A stretch of DNA of 64,000 nucleotides from VXPQ01 sp965117025 (GTDB lineage Bacteria; Bacteroidota; Rhodothermia; Rhodothermales; VXPQ01): positions 1,550,001-1,614,000 of the forward strand of contig OZ220746.1 of assembly GCA_965117025.1 (NCBI GenBank). Direction: 5' to 3'. This document shows, piece by piece, positions 26,908 to 36,651 of the stretch; the stretch's first letter is position 1, and the number at the start of each line of letters is the position of its first letter. Under the pieces are notes generated by a model. The model had not been told where the DNA came from. It ran no database searches and saw only the letters and a program-made list of their open reading frames with translations. A program made the translations under genes and the position numbers.

Positions 26908-28611
26908 CTACATTTTCGCCGACGCTAACTGCACCACCTTGCGGCGGCGCGAGGGACGCGGCGATTCCATCAGATCTTTCTTCTCGCGGGCCAACTCCAC
27001 GCACGCTCCGACGAAGGACCGGAAAAGCGGGTGCGGCCGCGCCACGGTGCTCTTGTACTCGGGATGGAATTGCACCCCGACAAACCAGCGATGCGCGGGC
27101 AGTTCAATGATCTCCACGAGATCCCGCCCCGGATTGACCCCCGTGAAGCGCATGCCATGCTCGAGCAGTTTGTATCGCAGCACGTTGTTCACTTCATACC
27201 GGTGCCGGTGCCGCTCCGATATTTCCAGCGTCCCGTAAATCCCGGCCACGCGGGAGCCTTCGGTAATGCGGCATTCATACGCCCCGAGACGCATGGTGCC
27301 CCCCTTGTGGACAATCCGCTTCTGTTCTTCCATGATGTCGATAACCGGATACGCCGTATCGGGGTCGAATTCCGTCGAATGGGCATCCTCCCAATCGCAC
27401 ATGTGCCGCGCAAATTCTATCACGGCGCACTGCATTCCGAGGCATATCCCCAGGAAGGGAATGTTGTTTTCCCGCACGTACCGCACGGAAGCCAGTTTCC
27501 CGTCGATGCCCCGGTCGCCAAAGCCCGGCGCAATCACAATGCCCGCCACATCGCCGAGCAGTTCTTCCACGTTGTCTTCCGTAATGTCGTCGGACAATAC
27601 ATACTGGAGATCGACGTGCACCCCGTTCACCGCCCCCGCCAGAACAAAACTTTCGGTGATCGACTTGTACGCATCCTGGTGCTCCACATACTTGCCCACC
27701 AGCGCAATGCGTACAGCGCCCTCCGTATTCTTCAGCGTCTTCAGAAAGTCGATCCACTCCTGCATACCCGGCGTGTCTGAAATCGCAGGAGCGCCGTCTC
27801 CGAACGGCATGCCGAGCCGCTCGAACACGATATCGTCCAGGCCCTCTTCAGCAAGAAGCAGGGGCACTTCATAGATGGATTCCGCATCCCGGGCCGCGAT
27901 CACCGCCCGCGGCTCCACATTGCAGAAAAGCGCGATTTTTTTTCGCAGGTCCTCGTCCAGCGGCCGCTCCGACCGGCACACCAGGACATCCGGTTGCAAC
28001 CCGTAGGACAGGAGCGTTTTTACGGAATGCTGCGTCGGCTTCGTTTTCAGCTCGCCCGCCGCATCGAGATACGGCACGAGGGTCAGATGCACATCCAGCG
28101 CATTCCGCGCGCCGATCTCGTACCGCAACTGCCGAATGGCTTCGAGATAGGGCTGGCTCTCGATATCGCCGACCGTCCCCCCGATCTCGGTGATCACGAC
28201 ATCGTACCGGCCCGTATCGCCGAGCTTCAGCATTCTTTGCTTGATCTCGTCGATGACATGGGGGACCACCTGTACGGTCTTGCCCAGATACGCCCCGGCG
28301 CGCTCTTTCGTAATCACATCGAGGTAGATGCGCCCGGTCGTGACATTATTGGCCTGGCTCATCGGGCGCCCGAGGAAGCGCTCGTAATGCCCAAGGTCCA
28401 GATCGGTCTCCGCCCCGTCTTCCGTGACGTACACCTCCCCATGCTCGTAGGGGTTCATCGTCCCGGGGTCCACATTGATGTAGGGATCGAGTTTCTGAAT
28501 GGTCACGCGCAATCCCCGCGACTCCAGCAGCCTCCCCAGCGATGCGCAGACGATCCCCTTGCCCAGCGAGGACGTAACCCCTCCCGTAACAAAGATATAT
28601 TTGGTATGCAT
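26908..28611 (-). CDS. pyrG: CTP synthase
   Basis: 567 residues. The N-terminal amidoligase domain begins KYIFVTGGVTSSLGKGIVCASLGRLL and contains DPGTMNPYEHGEVYVTEDGAETDLDLGHYERFL. The C-terminal glutamine amidotransferase has PFLGICLGMQ with the nucleophile Cys and VQFHPEYKS with His and Glu. It makes CTP from UTP and glutamine. GGGGAG lies 4 bases before the ATG. An extension of about 20 basic residues follows the catalytic domain at the C terminus. Confidence 0.98.
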   Translation of the reverse strand: MHTKYIFVTGGVTSSLGKGIVCASLGRLLESRGLRVTIQKLDPYINVDPGTMNPYEHGEVYVTEDGAETDLDLGHYERFLGRPMSQANNVTTGRIYLDVITKERAGAYLGKTVQVVPHVIDEIKQRMLKLGDTGRYDVVITEIGGTVGDIESQPYLEAIRQLRYEIGARNALDVHLTLVPYLDAAGELKTKPTQHSVKTLLSYGLQPDVLVCRSERPLDEDLRKKIALFCNVEPRAVIAARDAESIYEVPLLLAEEGLDDIVFERLGMPFGDGAPAISDTPGMQEWIDFLKTLKNTEGAVRIALVGKYVEHQDAYKSITESFVLAGAVNGVHVDLQYVLSDDITEDNVEELLGDVAGIVIAPGFGDRGIDGKLASVRYVRENNIPFLGICLGMQCAVIEFARHMCDWEDAHSTEFDPDTAYPVIDIMEEQKRIVHKGGTMRLGAYECRITEGSRVAGIYGTLEISERHRHRYEVNNVLRYKLLEHGMRFTGVNPGRDLVEIIELPAHRWFVGVQFHPEYKSTVARPHPLFRSFVGACVELAREKKDLMESPRPSRRRKVVQLASAKM

Positions 28612-28668
28612 GGATCTCCCCGGTTTACGCTGTAACGGTTGTTACGCGCCCCGGTTTCCATGCGCATG

Positions 28669-29502
28669 CTATGCTTTATCCTGTACTTTCTTGCGCGCAA
28701 CGAGGATCAGCCCCGTGCCGGTTTCGTTGCGGGTGCGTACATCCATCGCGTTCAGGACCAGACCCACCGGCAGGGCCGCAAGGTAATACACCGGCAGCGC
28801 CGCAAAAGCCAGCCGCGTGACCGCCAGCATCTGCATGGGCCATTTGACGAGTACCCGCCAGGCTTTGGAACCGTATCTCCCGTAGGTATATCGGGCCCGT
28901 ACCGTTTCCAGCCCCGCTTCCTCCATTTTCTCCTCCAGCTCCGCAAGGCCGTATCCGGGGCGGACATGCTCATCCACAAATCCTTTCTCGCCGTGGGTCT
29001 TCGTGTCCGATCCCGCCCGGTCCGACGGCGTGTTGACGATGACATGCCCTCCGTCCTTCAGCATCTGCGTAAAATTGCGGAAAACGATCCGGTCGTCCTC
29101 AATATGCTCCATCACATCGACCGAGACAATGAGGTCGAACGCCTGGTCCAGAGGCGACCCGGTCAGGTCGTATTCGCGAAATGCGATCCGATCCCGGAGA
29201 TCCGTCCGCTCCACGAACCGCCTCAGATCGGCCAGATAATCCGCCTTGATGTCCACGGCAAGCACCCGGGCGCGCGGAAACCTCCGGGCGATATACGCGG
29301 CATACTGCCCGAATCCCGTCCCCGCATCCAATACGTCCGCAGGCCGCCCCGCCGGCGCATCTCCCAGCAGCGCATGCACTTCCCGCCGCACGTACCACGA
29401 CCGCAGAAACACGGCATGGAGCAGCACGAAAAACATGCGATGCAACACAGGGTGGATGCGGAAAAACCTTCCCAGCGCGTCCTTGACCGGATCGTACTCC
29501 AT
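28669..29502 (-). CDS. Class I SAM-dependent methyltransferase
   Basis: 277 residues. SAM-binding motif I is DVLDAGTGFGQYAAYIARRFP, motif II is VLAVDIKADYL, and the acidic post-motif is FDLIVSVDVMEHIEDD, as in UbiE/type-11 methyltransferases. A C-terminal hydrophobic segment (LAFAALPVYYLAALPVGLVL) suggests membrane association. It starts 5 bases after the preceding glycosyltransferase, so it probably modifies a glycan, lipid or polyprenyl intermediate of the same pathway. The exact substrate is unknown. Confidence 0.8.
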   Translation of the reverse strand: MEYDPVKDALGRFFRIHPVLHRMFFVLLHAVFLRSWYVRREVHALLGDAPAGRPADVLDAGTGFGQYAAYIARRFPRARVLAVDIKADYLADLRRFVERTDLRDRIAFREYDLTGSPLDQAFDLIVSVDVMEHIEDDRIVFRNFTQMLKDGGHVIVNTPSDRAGSDTKTHGEKGFVDEHVRPGYGLAELEEKMEEAGLETVRARYTYGRYGSKAWRVLVKWPMQMLAVTRLAFAALPVYYLAALPVGLVLNAMDVRTRNETGTGLILVARKKVQDKA

Positions 29503-29507
29503 GGATG

Positions 29508-30662
29508 TTACCTCAACATGGTTTCAAGCGTATCCAGTAACCTCCCCCACGAACAGCGCTCCCGTTCCCGCCGCACCCCCTCCGCAAAAGCGGCTTCCCG
29601 ATCTTCTTCGAAATAGCGTATGACGGCGTCCGCCAGCGCCTCCGGATTGCCGGGCGGGACCACATACCCCGATACGCCGTCTGCAACCACCTCGGCCAGC
29701 CCGCCCACATCCGTAACCACCACGGGCCGTTCGAAATGATACGCCGTCTGCACCACGGCGCTCTGCGTGGCCGATTCATAGGGCTGCACCACCAGGTTCG
29801 CCGCCGAAAAATAGAGGCTCACCTCTTCTTCCGGGATATATTCCGCCCGCAAAAGCACCGTGTCCTCAAGACCAAGCGACGCCATCAGATCGCGGTACGT
29901 CCGCTCGTCGTCATAAAACTCTCCCGCCACGACGAGCCTCGCCCTTGGCCGCCGGACCAGAATCCGGGGCAGGGCGCGCAGCAGCACGGGCAATCCCTTG
30001 TACGCCCGGACGAATCCGAAGAAAAGCAAGAGGTCGGCGTCTTCCGGCATCTGCAAGCGACGCCGGGCTTCCTCGCGCGGGAGCGGGTCCCCGAAATGCC
30101 CGTAGACAGGAAGCGGCGCCATCTGCACGGGAGCGGCGACACCCATCGCCCACATATCTTCAGCCACTGTGTCGGACAGCGCAAGCAGCGCCTCGCATCG
30201 TTTCAGGAAATACCCCGCGAGGAAGGAAACGAAACGATGCCGCTTCTCGTGCGGGTACACGTTGTGCACGATCGACGCCACCCGGACGCCCCGCGCAGCA
30301 AGCCGCCGCGCCATCGCGCCGTAGGCAGGCGCAAAAAAGGGCGTCCAGTACTGGAACACGACGGCTGCCGGGTCCTGCTCCGCAATCGCTTTCGCCGCGG
30401 CGCCCCACGTACCCGGTCCTATGGAGTCGATCAGCCGGTGCGTACCCGGCGCCGGCGCCCGGCCCGGATCGAATTGCGACGTTCCGGGAAAAAGAAACCC
30501 CGGATACTGCCGCCGGAATGTCGCCATGTACACCGGCCAGCCGCGATCCCGAAGCCCTGCCGCCACCGTGTCGGTAAACTGCGCAATCCCTCCCCGGAAA
30601 GGCGCAGCCGGCCCCACCAGAGCGATCTGCCGTCGGGTTCGTTCGGACGTCTCGGCTGCCAT
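29508..30662 (-). CDS. Family 4 glycosyltransferase (GT-B fold)
   Basis: 384 residues. The N-terminal GT-B domain starts IALVGPAAPFRGGIAQFTDTVAAGL and the C-terminal Rossmann domain includes LLLFFGFVRAYKGLPVLLRAL, LVVAGEFYDDE, YFSAANLVVQPYESATQSAVVQTAYHFERPVVVTDVGGLAEVV and GYVVPPGNPEALADA, containing the E-x7-E type nucleotide-sugar motif region. It transfers a sugar from a nucleotide donor; acceptor unknown. It lies 3 bases after the GT2 gene and before the methyltransferase: a small glycan operon. Confidence 0.85.
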   Translation of the reverse strand: MAAETSERTRRQIALVGPAAPFRGGIAQFTDTVAAGLRDRGWPVYMATFRRQYPGFLFPGTSQFDPGRAPAPGTHRLIDSIGPGTWGAAAKAIAEQDPAAVVFQYWTPFFAPAYGAMARRLAARGVRVASIVHNVYPHEKRHRFVSFLAGYFLKRCEALLALSDTVAEDMWAMGVAAPVQMAPLPVYGHFGDPLPREEARRRLQMPEDADLLLFFGFVRAYKGLPVLLRALPRILVRRPRARLVVAGEFYDDERTYRDLMASLGLEDTVLLRAEYIPEEEVSLYFSAANLVVQPYESATQSAVVQTAYHFERPVVVTDVGGLAEVVADGVSGYVVPPGNPEALADAVIRYFEEDREAAFAEGVRRERERCSWGRLLDTLETMLR

Positions 30663-30665
30663 GGT

Positions 30666-31637
30666 TCAGTCCGCCGGGGGCAAGGTAGCCATCACGCGGT
30701 ACGAATCGGTGCGCTCCATCCGGGGCCGGACGATCATTTCGCCAAGCAGGCCCGTCGTGAACATCTGCACGCCCACCACCATCATCAGCGCCCCCAGCAG
30801 GAGCAGCGGCCGGTCTCCGATAGGATTCCCGAACGCGATCTTGTCGATGGACAGCCACAGGGACAGGATAAACCCGACAAAGAACGCCAGTGTGCCGAAC
30901 GCGCCGAAGAAATGCATCGGACGGACGGCGAACCGGGTCAGGAAGGTGACGGAAATCAGGTCCAGAAAACCCTTGATGAACCGGTCCAGGCCGAATTTGC
31001 TGCGCCCATAGCGCCGCGCGCGGTGCTCCACCGGAAGTTCGGAGATCCGGTCGTACCCTTCCCATTTGGCCAGCAGCGGGATATACCGGTGCAGTTCTCC
31101 ATAGACGCGCACGCTCTTCACCACCTCCCGGCGATACGCCTTCAGGCCGCAATTGAAATCATGCAGCCGGACTCCGGAAATGATCCGCGTCACCCGGTTG
31201 AAGAATCTGCTGGGCACCCGTTTGCTCAGCGGGTCGCGCCGCGTCTTCTTCCAGCCGCTCACCAGATCGAATCCTTCCTCGAGCCGGGCAATCAGCCCCG
31301 GTATTTCCGCAGGTACGTCCTGCAGATCGGCATCCATCGTCACGACATAGGCGCCCCGGGCCTGCTCGAATCCCAGGGCCAGCGCCGCCGACTTCCCGTA
31401 GTTGCGCCGGAGCCGGAGGCCGGCAATCCGGGTATCCTCCTTGTGCAAGGTCTCGATGATCTGCCAGGAAGCATCCTGCGACCCGTCGTCGACGAACCAT
31501 ATCTCGAACCGGTACCCGGCGCCCTCGCATGCCGACCGGATCTCCCCGGCAAGTTCGGTCAGGGAATCCGCCTCGTCGTATACGGGCACGACGACGGAAA
31601 CGTCGGGGGCATCCTGTCGATCGGAAGGGTCCAACAT
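30666..31637 (-). CDS. Family 2 glycosyltransferase with C-terminal membrane helices (dolichyl-phosphate-mannose-synthase/GtrB-like)
   Basis: 323 residues from the ATG at 31637; an ATG at 31685 overlapping the gyrB stop would add 16. VSVVVPVYDEADSL is the GT-A start, DDGSQDASW and MDADLQDVPAEIPGLI give the donor and DxD metal sites, and HDFNCGLKAYRREV matches the polyprenyl-phosphate glycosyltransferase motif. Two hydrophobic helices near the C terminus (FGAFGTLAFFVGFILSLWL, LLLLGALMMVVGVQMFT) anchor it. Likely charges a polyprenyl phosphate with a sugar. Confidence 0.88.
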   Translation of the reverse strand: MLDPSDRQDAPDVSVVVPVYDEADSLTELAGEIRSACEGAGYRFEIWFVDDGSQDASWQIIETLHKEDTRIAGLRLRRNYGKSAALALGFEQARGAYVVTMDADLQDVPAEIPGLIARLEEGFDLVSGWKKTRRDPLSKRVPSRFFNRVTRIISGVRLHDFNCGLKAYRREVVKSVRVYGELHRYIPLLAKWEGYDRISELPVEHRARRYGRSKFGLDRFIKGFLDLISVTFLTRFAVRPMHFFGAFGTLAFFVGFILSLWLSIDKIAFGNPIGDRPLLLLGALMMVVGVQMFTTGLLGEMIVRPRMERTDSYRVMATLPPAD

Positions 31638-31677
31638 GTTGCTGCGGGTACGTGGCCGTGCATCCTCCCCCGGCGCG

Positions 31678-33672
31678 TTACGCATCGATGGTTGCGTATT
31701 TCGCGTTGCGCTCGATGAACCTGCGGCGCGGCTCCACGGCGTCTCCCATCAGGGTCGAGAACACGCGGTCGGCCACGGCGCCGTCCTCCACCGTGACCTG
31801 CTGCAGGCGCCGGGTGGCGGGATCCATCGTCGTATCCCAGAGCTGCTGGGGGTTCATCTCGCCCAGGCCCTTGTAGCGCTGAATGCCGATCTTCGATTTT
31901 CCTTCCTTGCGCAGTTCCCGCGTCTTCGCCGCCAGTTGCGCTTCCGTCCACAGGTAGTGCTCCTGCCGTCCCACCTGCACCTTGAAAAGCGGCGGCAACG
32001 CCACATACACGTAGCCGCTTTCGAAGAGCGGACGCAGGTGGCGGTACAGGAACGTAAGCAGCAGGGTCCGGATGTGCGCCCCGTCCACGTCCGCATCCGT
32101 CATCAGGATAATCTTGTGGTACCGGAGGCGGGACAAGTCGAAGGAATCCTCCAGCCCGACCAGCCCCGTGCCGAGCGCCGTCACCATATTCCGGATCTCT
32201 TCGTTTTCGAGAATCCGGTCGAGCCGGGCCCGTTCCACGTTCAGAATCTTCCCGCGCAGGGGAAGGATGGCCTGGAAATGGCGGTCGCGCGCCTGCTTGG
32301 CGGAGCCGCCCGCCGAATCCCCCTCCACCAGGTAGAGCTCCGATTCCTCCGGATCGCGCGAGGCGCAATCGGCCAGCTTTCCGGGCAGCCCGCCGCCGGA
32401 AAAGGCGCTCTTGCGCTGCACCAGTTCGCGGGCCTTCCGGGCCGCCAGACGGGCCTGCGCAGCAAGGATCACCTTATCGATAATGATCTTTGTCTGGCGG
32501 GGATGATCTTCGAGCCACTGGCCCAGTTTCTCGTTGACCAGCGTTTCGACGGCGCTCTGGACCTCCGAATTGCCCAGTTTGGTCTTGGTCTGACCCTCGA
32601 ACTGAGGCTCGGCCACCCGGACCGAAAGCACGGCGGTCAGTCCTTCCCGGAAATCGTCGCCGGACAGATCGACTTTTGCGTTCTTCGTAAGGTTGTTGTT
32701 TTCCGCATACGCCTTCAGGGTCCTGGTCAGCGCCCGGCGGAATCCCGAGATGTGGGTGCCTCCCTCGTGCGTATTGATATTATTGACGAAGGAGAGGACG
32801 TTTTCGGTGTAGCCGGTGTTGTACCGCATCGCCAGTTCCACGGGCACCTCCGCATCCTCCTCGGAGATGTATATCGTTTCTTCCTGGATGGCCGTGCGGG
32901 TTTCGTCGAGGTAGTCGATGAACTCCACGATGCCCCCCTCGAAATGATATTCCTCGCGGCGCAGCGATTCCTCTTCCTCGCGGCGGTCCTCGATCCCGAT
33001 GTACACGTTGCGGTTCAGATAGGCCAGTTCGCGCAGGCGGCCCGACAGCGTGTCGAAACGAAACTCCGTCTCGGTGAAAATATCCGGATCCGGGAGAAAC
33101 GTCACCTCGGTTCCGGTCTCTTCGTCCGACTTGAGGGCGCGCCCCCGCTTCACCGGGCCCAGCGGCTTGCCGCAGGCATACTCCTGGCGCCATTCGTAGC
33201 CGTCCCTGCGCACAATAGCGATCAGTGTGACGGCGAGGGCATTCACGCAGGATACGCCGACCCCGTGCAATCCGCCTGACACCTTGTAGGTATCCTTGTC
33301 GAACTTGCCGCCGGCATGCAGGGTCGTCATCACCACTTCCAGCGCAGAGCGTTTTTCCTTGGGATGCTCCTCCACCGGGATGCCGCGCCCGTTGTCGATC
33401 ACGCACACGGAGCCGTCTTCGTGGATGGATACCTCGATCCGGTCGCAGTGCCCGGCCAGCGCCTCGTCGATCGCATTGTCCACCACCTCGTACACCAGAT
33501 GGTGCAGACCCCGGAGTCCTACGTCTCCTATGTACATGGCCGGGCGCTTGCGGACGGCTTCCAGTCCCTCGAGCACCTGGATGTTTTCGGCGCTGTAACC
33601 GTTCCCGGCGGTGTTTACTGCCTGATCGGTTACCTGGTCGACTGCCTGATCGGTTTCTTGATCGGTATGCAT
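31678..33672 (-). CDS. gyrB: DNA gyrase subunit B
   Basis: 664 residues. GHKL ATPase motifs are in RPAMYIGDVGLRGLHHLVYEVVDNAIDEALAG, IDNGRGIPVEEH and GGLHGVGVSCVNALA; the Toprim domain has LVEGDSAGGSAKQARDR and DADVDGAHIRTLLLTF; the C terminus has RYKGLGEMNPQQLWDTTMDP. The length and the absence of a long insertion fit GyrB of this phylum; ParE is less likely but cannot be excluded by eye. The N-terminal extension holds a four-residue repeat (TDQ-x) encoded by a 24-base tandem repeat. It is the first gene of a run with two glycosyltransferases and a methyltransferase. Confidence 0.92.
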   Translation of the reverse strand: MHTDQETDQAVDQVTDQAVNTAGNGYSAENIQVLEGLEAVRKRPAMYIGDVGLRGLHHLVYEVVDNAIDEALAGHCDRIEVSIHEDGSVCVIDNGRGIPVEEHPKEKRSALEVVMTTLHAGGKFDKDTYKVSGGLHGVGVSCVNALAVTLIAIVRRDGYEWRQEYACGKPLGPVKRGRALKSDEETGTEVTFLPDPDIFTETEFRFDTLSGRLRELAYLNRNVYIGIEDRREEEESLRREEYHFEGGIVEFIDYLDETRTAIQEETIYISEEDAEVPVELAMRYNTGYTENVLSFVNNINTHEGGTHISGFRRALTRTLKAYAENNNLTKNAKVDLSGDDFREGLTAVLSVRVAEPQFEGQTKTKLGNSEVQSAVETLVNEKLGQWLEDHPRQTKIIIDKVILAAQARLAARKARELVQRKSAFSGGGLPGKLADCASRDPEESELYLVEGDSAGGSAKQARDRHFQAILPLRGKILNVERARLDRILENEEIRNMVTALGTGLVGLEDSFDLSRLRYHKIILMTDADVDGAHIRTLLLTFLYRHLRPLFESGYVYVALPPLFKVQVGRQEHYLWTEAQLAAKTRELRKEGKSKIGIQRYKGLGEMNPQQLWDTTMDPATRRLQQVTVEDGAVADRVFSTLMGDAVEPRRRFIERNAKYATIDA
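33617..33664. repeat. 24-base tandem repeat in the 5' end of gyrB
   Basis: Two consecutive 24-base units, each beginning ACTGCCTGATCGGTT, differ at a few bases. They encode the repetitive TDQAVDQV-type N-terminal extension of GyrB, upstream of the conserved ATPase domain. Confidence 0.8.
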
Positions 33673-33805
33673 GAACCTGTTTGGAACTCGTAAACCGGAG
33701 GATCACGGGCCGGCGGGGACAGACCGCTGCGCCGGACAGAAAGGACATGGGGCGATACCGCCCATATCCTTACAAGATACGAAATGGAGCGGTGGAATGC
33801 TCGTT

Positions 33806-34480
33806 TTACGCTTCCAGATACCGCAGAAACTCCTCGGCGCGCCACTGCATTTCCTCGTCCACGGCGTCGTCGCTGAAAACGGCTACGACATGGTATCCGT
33901 AGTGTTCGAGCAGATGCCGCACGCGAGAGGCGCTTTGCACATTCAGCTTGAGCGTGACCCGTACTTTGCCGCCCGGGGTCCGGGGGCGTTCGCACACGAC
34001 GGACAGGATGCGAATGTCGTTCTGTTCGATGGCGTGGACCAGTTGCGACAGCGAGTAGCTGTCCGGGTCTTCTTCGAGCGCCACGATGGCGCCGGCTTCC
34101 TGGGTGGAAAGCATCGCCGCGAACTGCTCGAACAGGTCATTCCGGCGGATCAGGCCTTCGTAGCGGCCTGTTTCGTCCACAATGGGAAGGGTGGTGAGAT
34201 CGTGCCCGACCAGGATTTTGGCGGCTTCGAAGAGGTGGGCGTCGGGCGGGACGGAAAGGGGGTCCAGATCGGGAACGCTGGCTATCTCGGCGTCCGGGCC
34301 TGCGGCGGATTCCAGAATATGCTCCTCCGAAACGATTCCGAGGAGCAAACCGTCCGCATCCACTACCGGGAAATGCCGCACGCGCAACTCCATGAGCAGG
34401 CCCAGCGCATATTCCGCCGTATCGCGCGGCCCAAGAGGCAGCGGCGAAGCCAGCATCATATCCCGGATGGTCGTTCCCAT
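33806..34480 (-). CDS. CBS-pair protein with C-terminal ACT-like domain
   Basis: 224 residues. Two CBS domains: TIRDMMLASPLPLGPRDTAEYALGLLMELRVRHFPVVDADGLLLGIVSEEHIL and, after it, DPLSVPPDAHLFEAAKILVGHDLTTLPIVDETGRYEGLIRRNDLF. The last third (GAIVALEEDPDSYSLSQLVHAIEQNDIRILSV) looks like an ACT-type small-molecule-binding fold. CBS pairs bind adenosine nucleotides and sense energy state. It is followed by no gene on its strand until gyrB; the role is unknown. Confidence 0.82.
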   Translation of the reverse strand: MGTTIRDMMLASPLPLGPRDTAEYALGLLMELRVRHFPVVDADGLLLGIVSEEHILESAAGPDAEIASVPDLDPLSVPPDAHLFEAAKILVGHDLTTLPIVDETGRYEGLIRRNDLFEQFAAMLSTQEAGAIVALEEDPDSYSLSQLVHAIEQNDIRILSVVCERPRTPGGKVRVTLKLNVQSASRVRHLLEHYGYHVVAVFSDDAVDEEMQWRAEEFLRYLEA

Positions 34481-34560
34481 AGCGTCAGAGACCCGTTGCG
34501 CGCCCGTCTGTATTGGTCATTTACGAATAAGTATGCACAAGCGCAAGTAGCTTGTCCCGA

Positions 34561-36651
34561 TCACTGATGACGATGCAGTAATTCCGAGTACGTCGGCAGC
34601 GGCCACAGGCGCTCGTCCACCATGGTTTCCAGGCGATCTGCGAGGACACGTACGGACTGCATCGACGGCTTGACGACATCGTGCGCATAGACCGCAGCCT
34701 GTGTGGAATCGTCTTCCGGAAACGCTTCGAACGCCGAGGCCAGATCATCCGTCCCCGAAAGCAACTCTTCGACGAGTCGCCTCTTTTCATCGAAAAGACG
34801 GGAAGAGAAGCCGGATTCGGCATCCTTGCGCGTTTCCTCAACCACAACCGGGATGATCCTGGTCTGCAAAATATTGAGCAGCGTGCGCGCCTCAATGTAC
34901 AGTTCCGTCGCATACGCTTCCTGGAGAGTGACCTGACGGGCAGCAAGTTCCCGCTCATTGAAAATGCCAAGGCCGCCAAAAAGCGTCACATTCTTCGGCG
35001 AGGTAAGGGACTGGTACGCCTCGGGACTACTTGTCAGATGGATCAACCCGAATTTTTCGGCATGATCGTACAGTTCCCTTGCGTAACCGTTTCCACTGAA
35101 CAGCGCTCCCTCATTTTCCCGGATGGTTTCCCGAATGACCTCGTCCACTTCCTTGCCGGACTCGATTTCCTCGCACATATGCTTCAGGCTGTCCGCCAGC
35201 GCTGCGTTGAGCATCGTGAGCGGAAAAGCGATATGCTGATTGCCCCCCACCGCCCGAAACTCGAACCGATTGCCGCACCAGGGAAAAGGTGCGGTGCGAT
35301 TGCGGTCTTCCTTATTCGCCTTGATATCCACCACCGGCGCCGATACCTCGATTTGCTTGTGCTGTATCCCGTGCATGGTAAAGGGGCCGCCGTCCGCGAT
35401 CTGCTTCACATGGCGCTCCATCGATTCGCCAAGATGGAGGGTAATGATGGCGGGCGGCGCCTCCTGCGCCCCCAGCCGATGGTCGTTCCCCGACGTGGAC
35501 ACCCCGCAGCGCAGCAGGTCGCCGTGCTGCTTGACGCTCCGCAGCAGGGCGGCAACGAATGCGATGAAGCGGCGATGCTCGCGCTCGGTTTCGCCGGGCA
35601 CAAACAGATTCGCGCCGGTGTCGGTGTTCAGCCCCCAGTTGTTGTGCTTGCCGTTTCCGTTGATGCCGGCAAACGGCTTCTCGTGAAAAAGGGCGACAAG
35701 TTCATGTTCGAAAGCGAGATCGCGCAGTACATCCATGGCAAGCACATTCGTATCCGCCGCGAGATTCGCCAGATTGAAGATGGGGGAAATCTCATGCTGC
35801 GCAGGCGCCACCTCATTGTGCGTGCAATGGATCGAAATACCCAGCGCCCACATCGTTTCCCGCGCTTCCGCTATATACCGGTTGATACGCGGGGACAATC
35901 GGGAAAAATAATTGGTGGACAATTCCTGTCCGCGAAACGGCGACGCGCCCAGAATCGTGCGGCCGGTAGCTACCAGATCCGGCCGCGCCAGATACAATTC
36001 ACGCTCTATGAGGAAAAATTCCTGCTCCCATCCGACATTGCATACGATTTCGGTTGCATCCGTATCGCCAAGATGCTCAAGAAAACGCAGGCCCCGTTCG
36101 TTGACCGCAAGATTCGCGCGCAGCAAGGGGGTCTTCAGGTCAAGCGCCTCGCCGGTCCAAGAAACGAAGGCCGACGGGATATACAGCGTTTGCCGATAAA
36201 CAAACGGAGGAGAACCGGTGTCCCAGCCGATGTAGGCCGCAGCCTGATGCGTTTCCCGGAGCCCGCCATTCGGAAAAGACGATCCGTCCGTTTCCGTCTG
36301 AAACAGCTCGGAGCCCGTCAGGTTGATGATCAGCCGGTCGGTTTTAAAATCCACCCCGACGAACGTCTCGAGTTTCTCGCCGTGGACCGGTCCTCGCATG
36401 GGCGAGAACCAGTGCGAATACCCGATGCACCCCTTCGACTGCGCCCATTCGCGTATAGACTTCGCCAGTTCGTTCGCCTCCTTTTTCTCCATGGGCAGCC
36501 CGGTAGCCCGGCACCGGGCAAAGGCGTAATACACTTCCGGATCCACCAGCTTCTTCAGGATGGCGTCATCCAGCACGCGGTCGTTGATGTTCGCCAGAGA
36601 CGGAGGCAGGGGGATGGTTTGGAGGGGAGCGTCGTGCGTCGAGTGCTTCAT
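34561..36651 (-). CDS. glnN: Type III glutamine synthetase (GlnN)
   Basis: 696 residues, the long form typical of GSIII in Bacteroidota and cyanobacteria. Signatures: GCIGYSHWFSPMRGPVHGEKLETFV near the N terminus, NVGWEQEFFLIERELYLARPDL with metal-binding Glu residues, HCTHNEVAPAQHEISPIFN, NGNGKHNNWGLNTDTGANLF and RCGVSTSGNDHRLGAQEAPPAI. It makes glutamine from glutamate, ammonia and ATP. It stands alone on its strand; the 200 bases upstream are A+T-rich and presumably hold the promoter. Confidence 0.96.
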   Translation of the reverse strand: MKHSTHDAPLQTIPLPPSLANINDRVLDDAILKKLVDPEVYYAFARCRATGLPMEKKEANELAKSIREWAQSKGCIGYSHWFSPMRGPVHGEKLETFVGVDFKTDRLIINLTGSELFQTETDGSSFPNGGLRETHQAAAYIGWDTGSPPFVYRQTLYIPSAFVSWTGEALDLKTPLLRANLAVNERGLRFLEHLGDTDATEIVCNVGWEQEFFLIERELYLARPDLVATGRTILGASPFRGQELSTNYFSRLSPRINRYIAEARETMWALGISIHCTHNEVAPAQHEISPIFNLANLAADTNVLAMDVLRDLAFEHELVALFHEKPFAGINGNGKHNNWGLNTDTGANLFVPGETEREHRRFIAFVAALLRSVKQHGDLLRCGVSTSGNDHRLGAQEAPPAIITLHLGESMERHVKQIADGGPFTMHGIQHKQIEVSAPVVDIKANKEDRNRTAPFPWCGNRFEFRAVGGNQHIAFPLTMLNAALADSLKHMCEEIESGKEVDEVIRETIRENEGALFSGNGYARELYDHAEKFGLIHLTSSPEAYQSLTSPKNVTLFGGLGIFNERELAARQVTLQEAYATELYIEARTLLNILQTRIIPVVVEETRKDAESGFSSRLFDEKRRLVEELLSGTDDLASAFEAFPEDDSTQAAVYAHDVVKPSMQSVRVLADRLETMVDERLWPLPTYSELLHRHQ

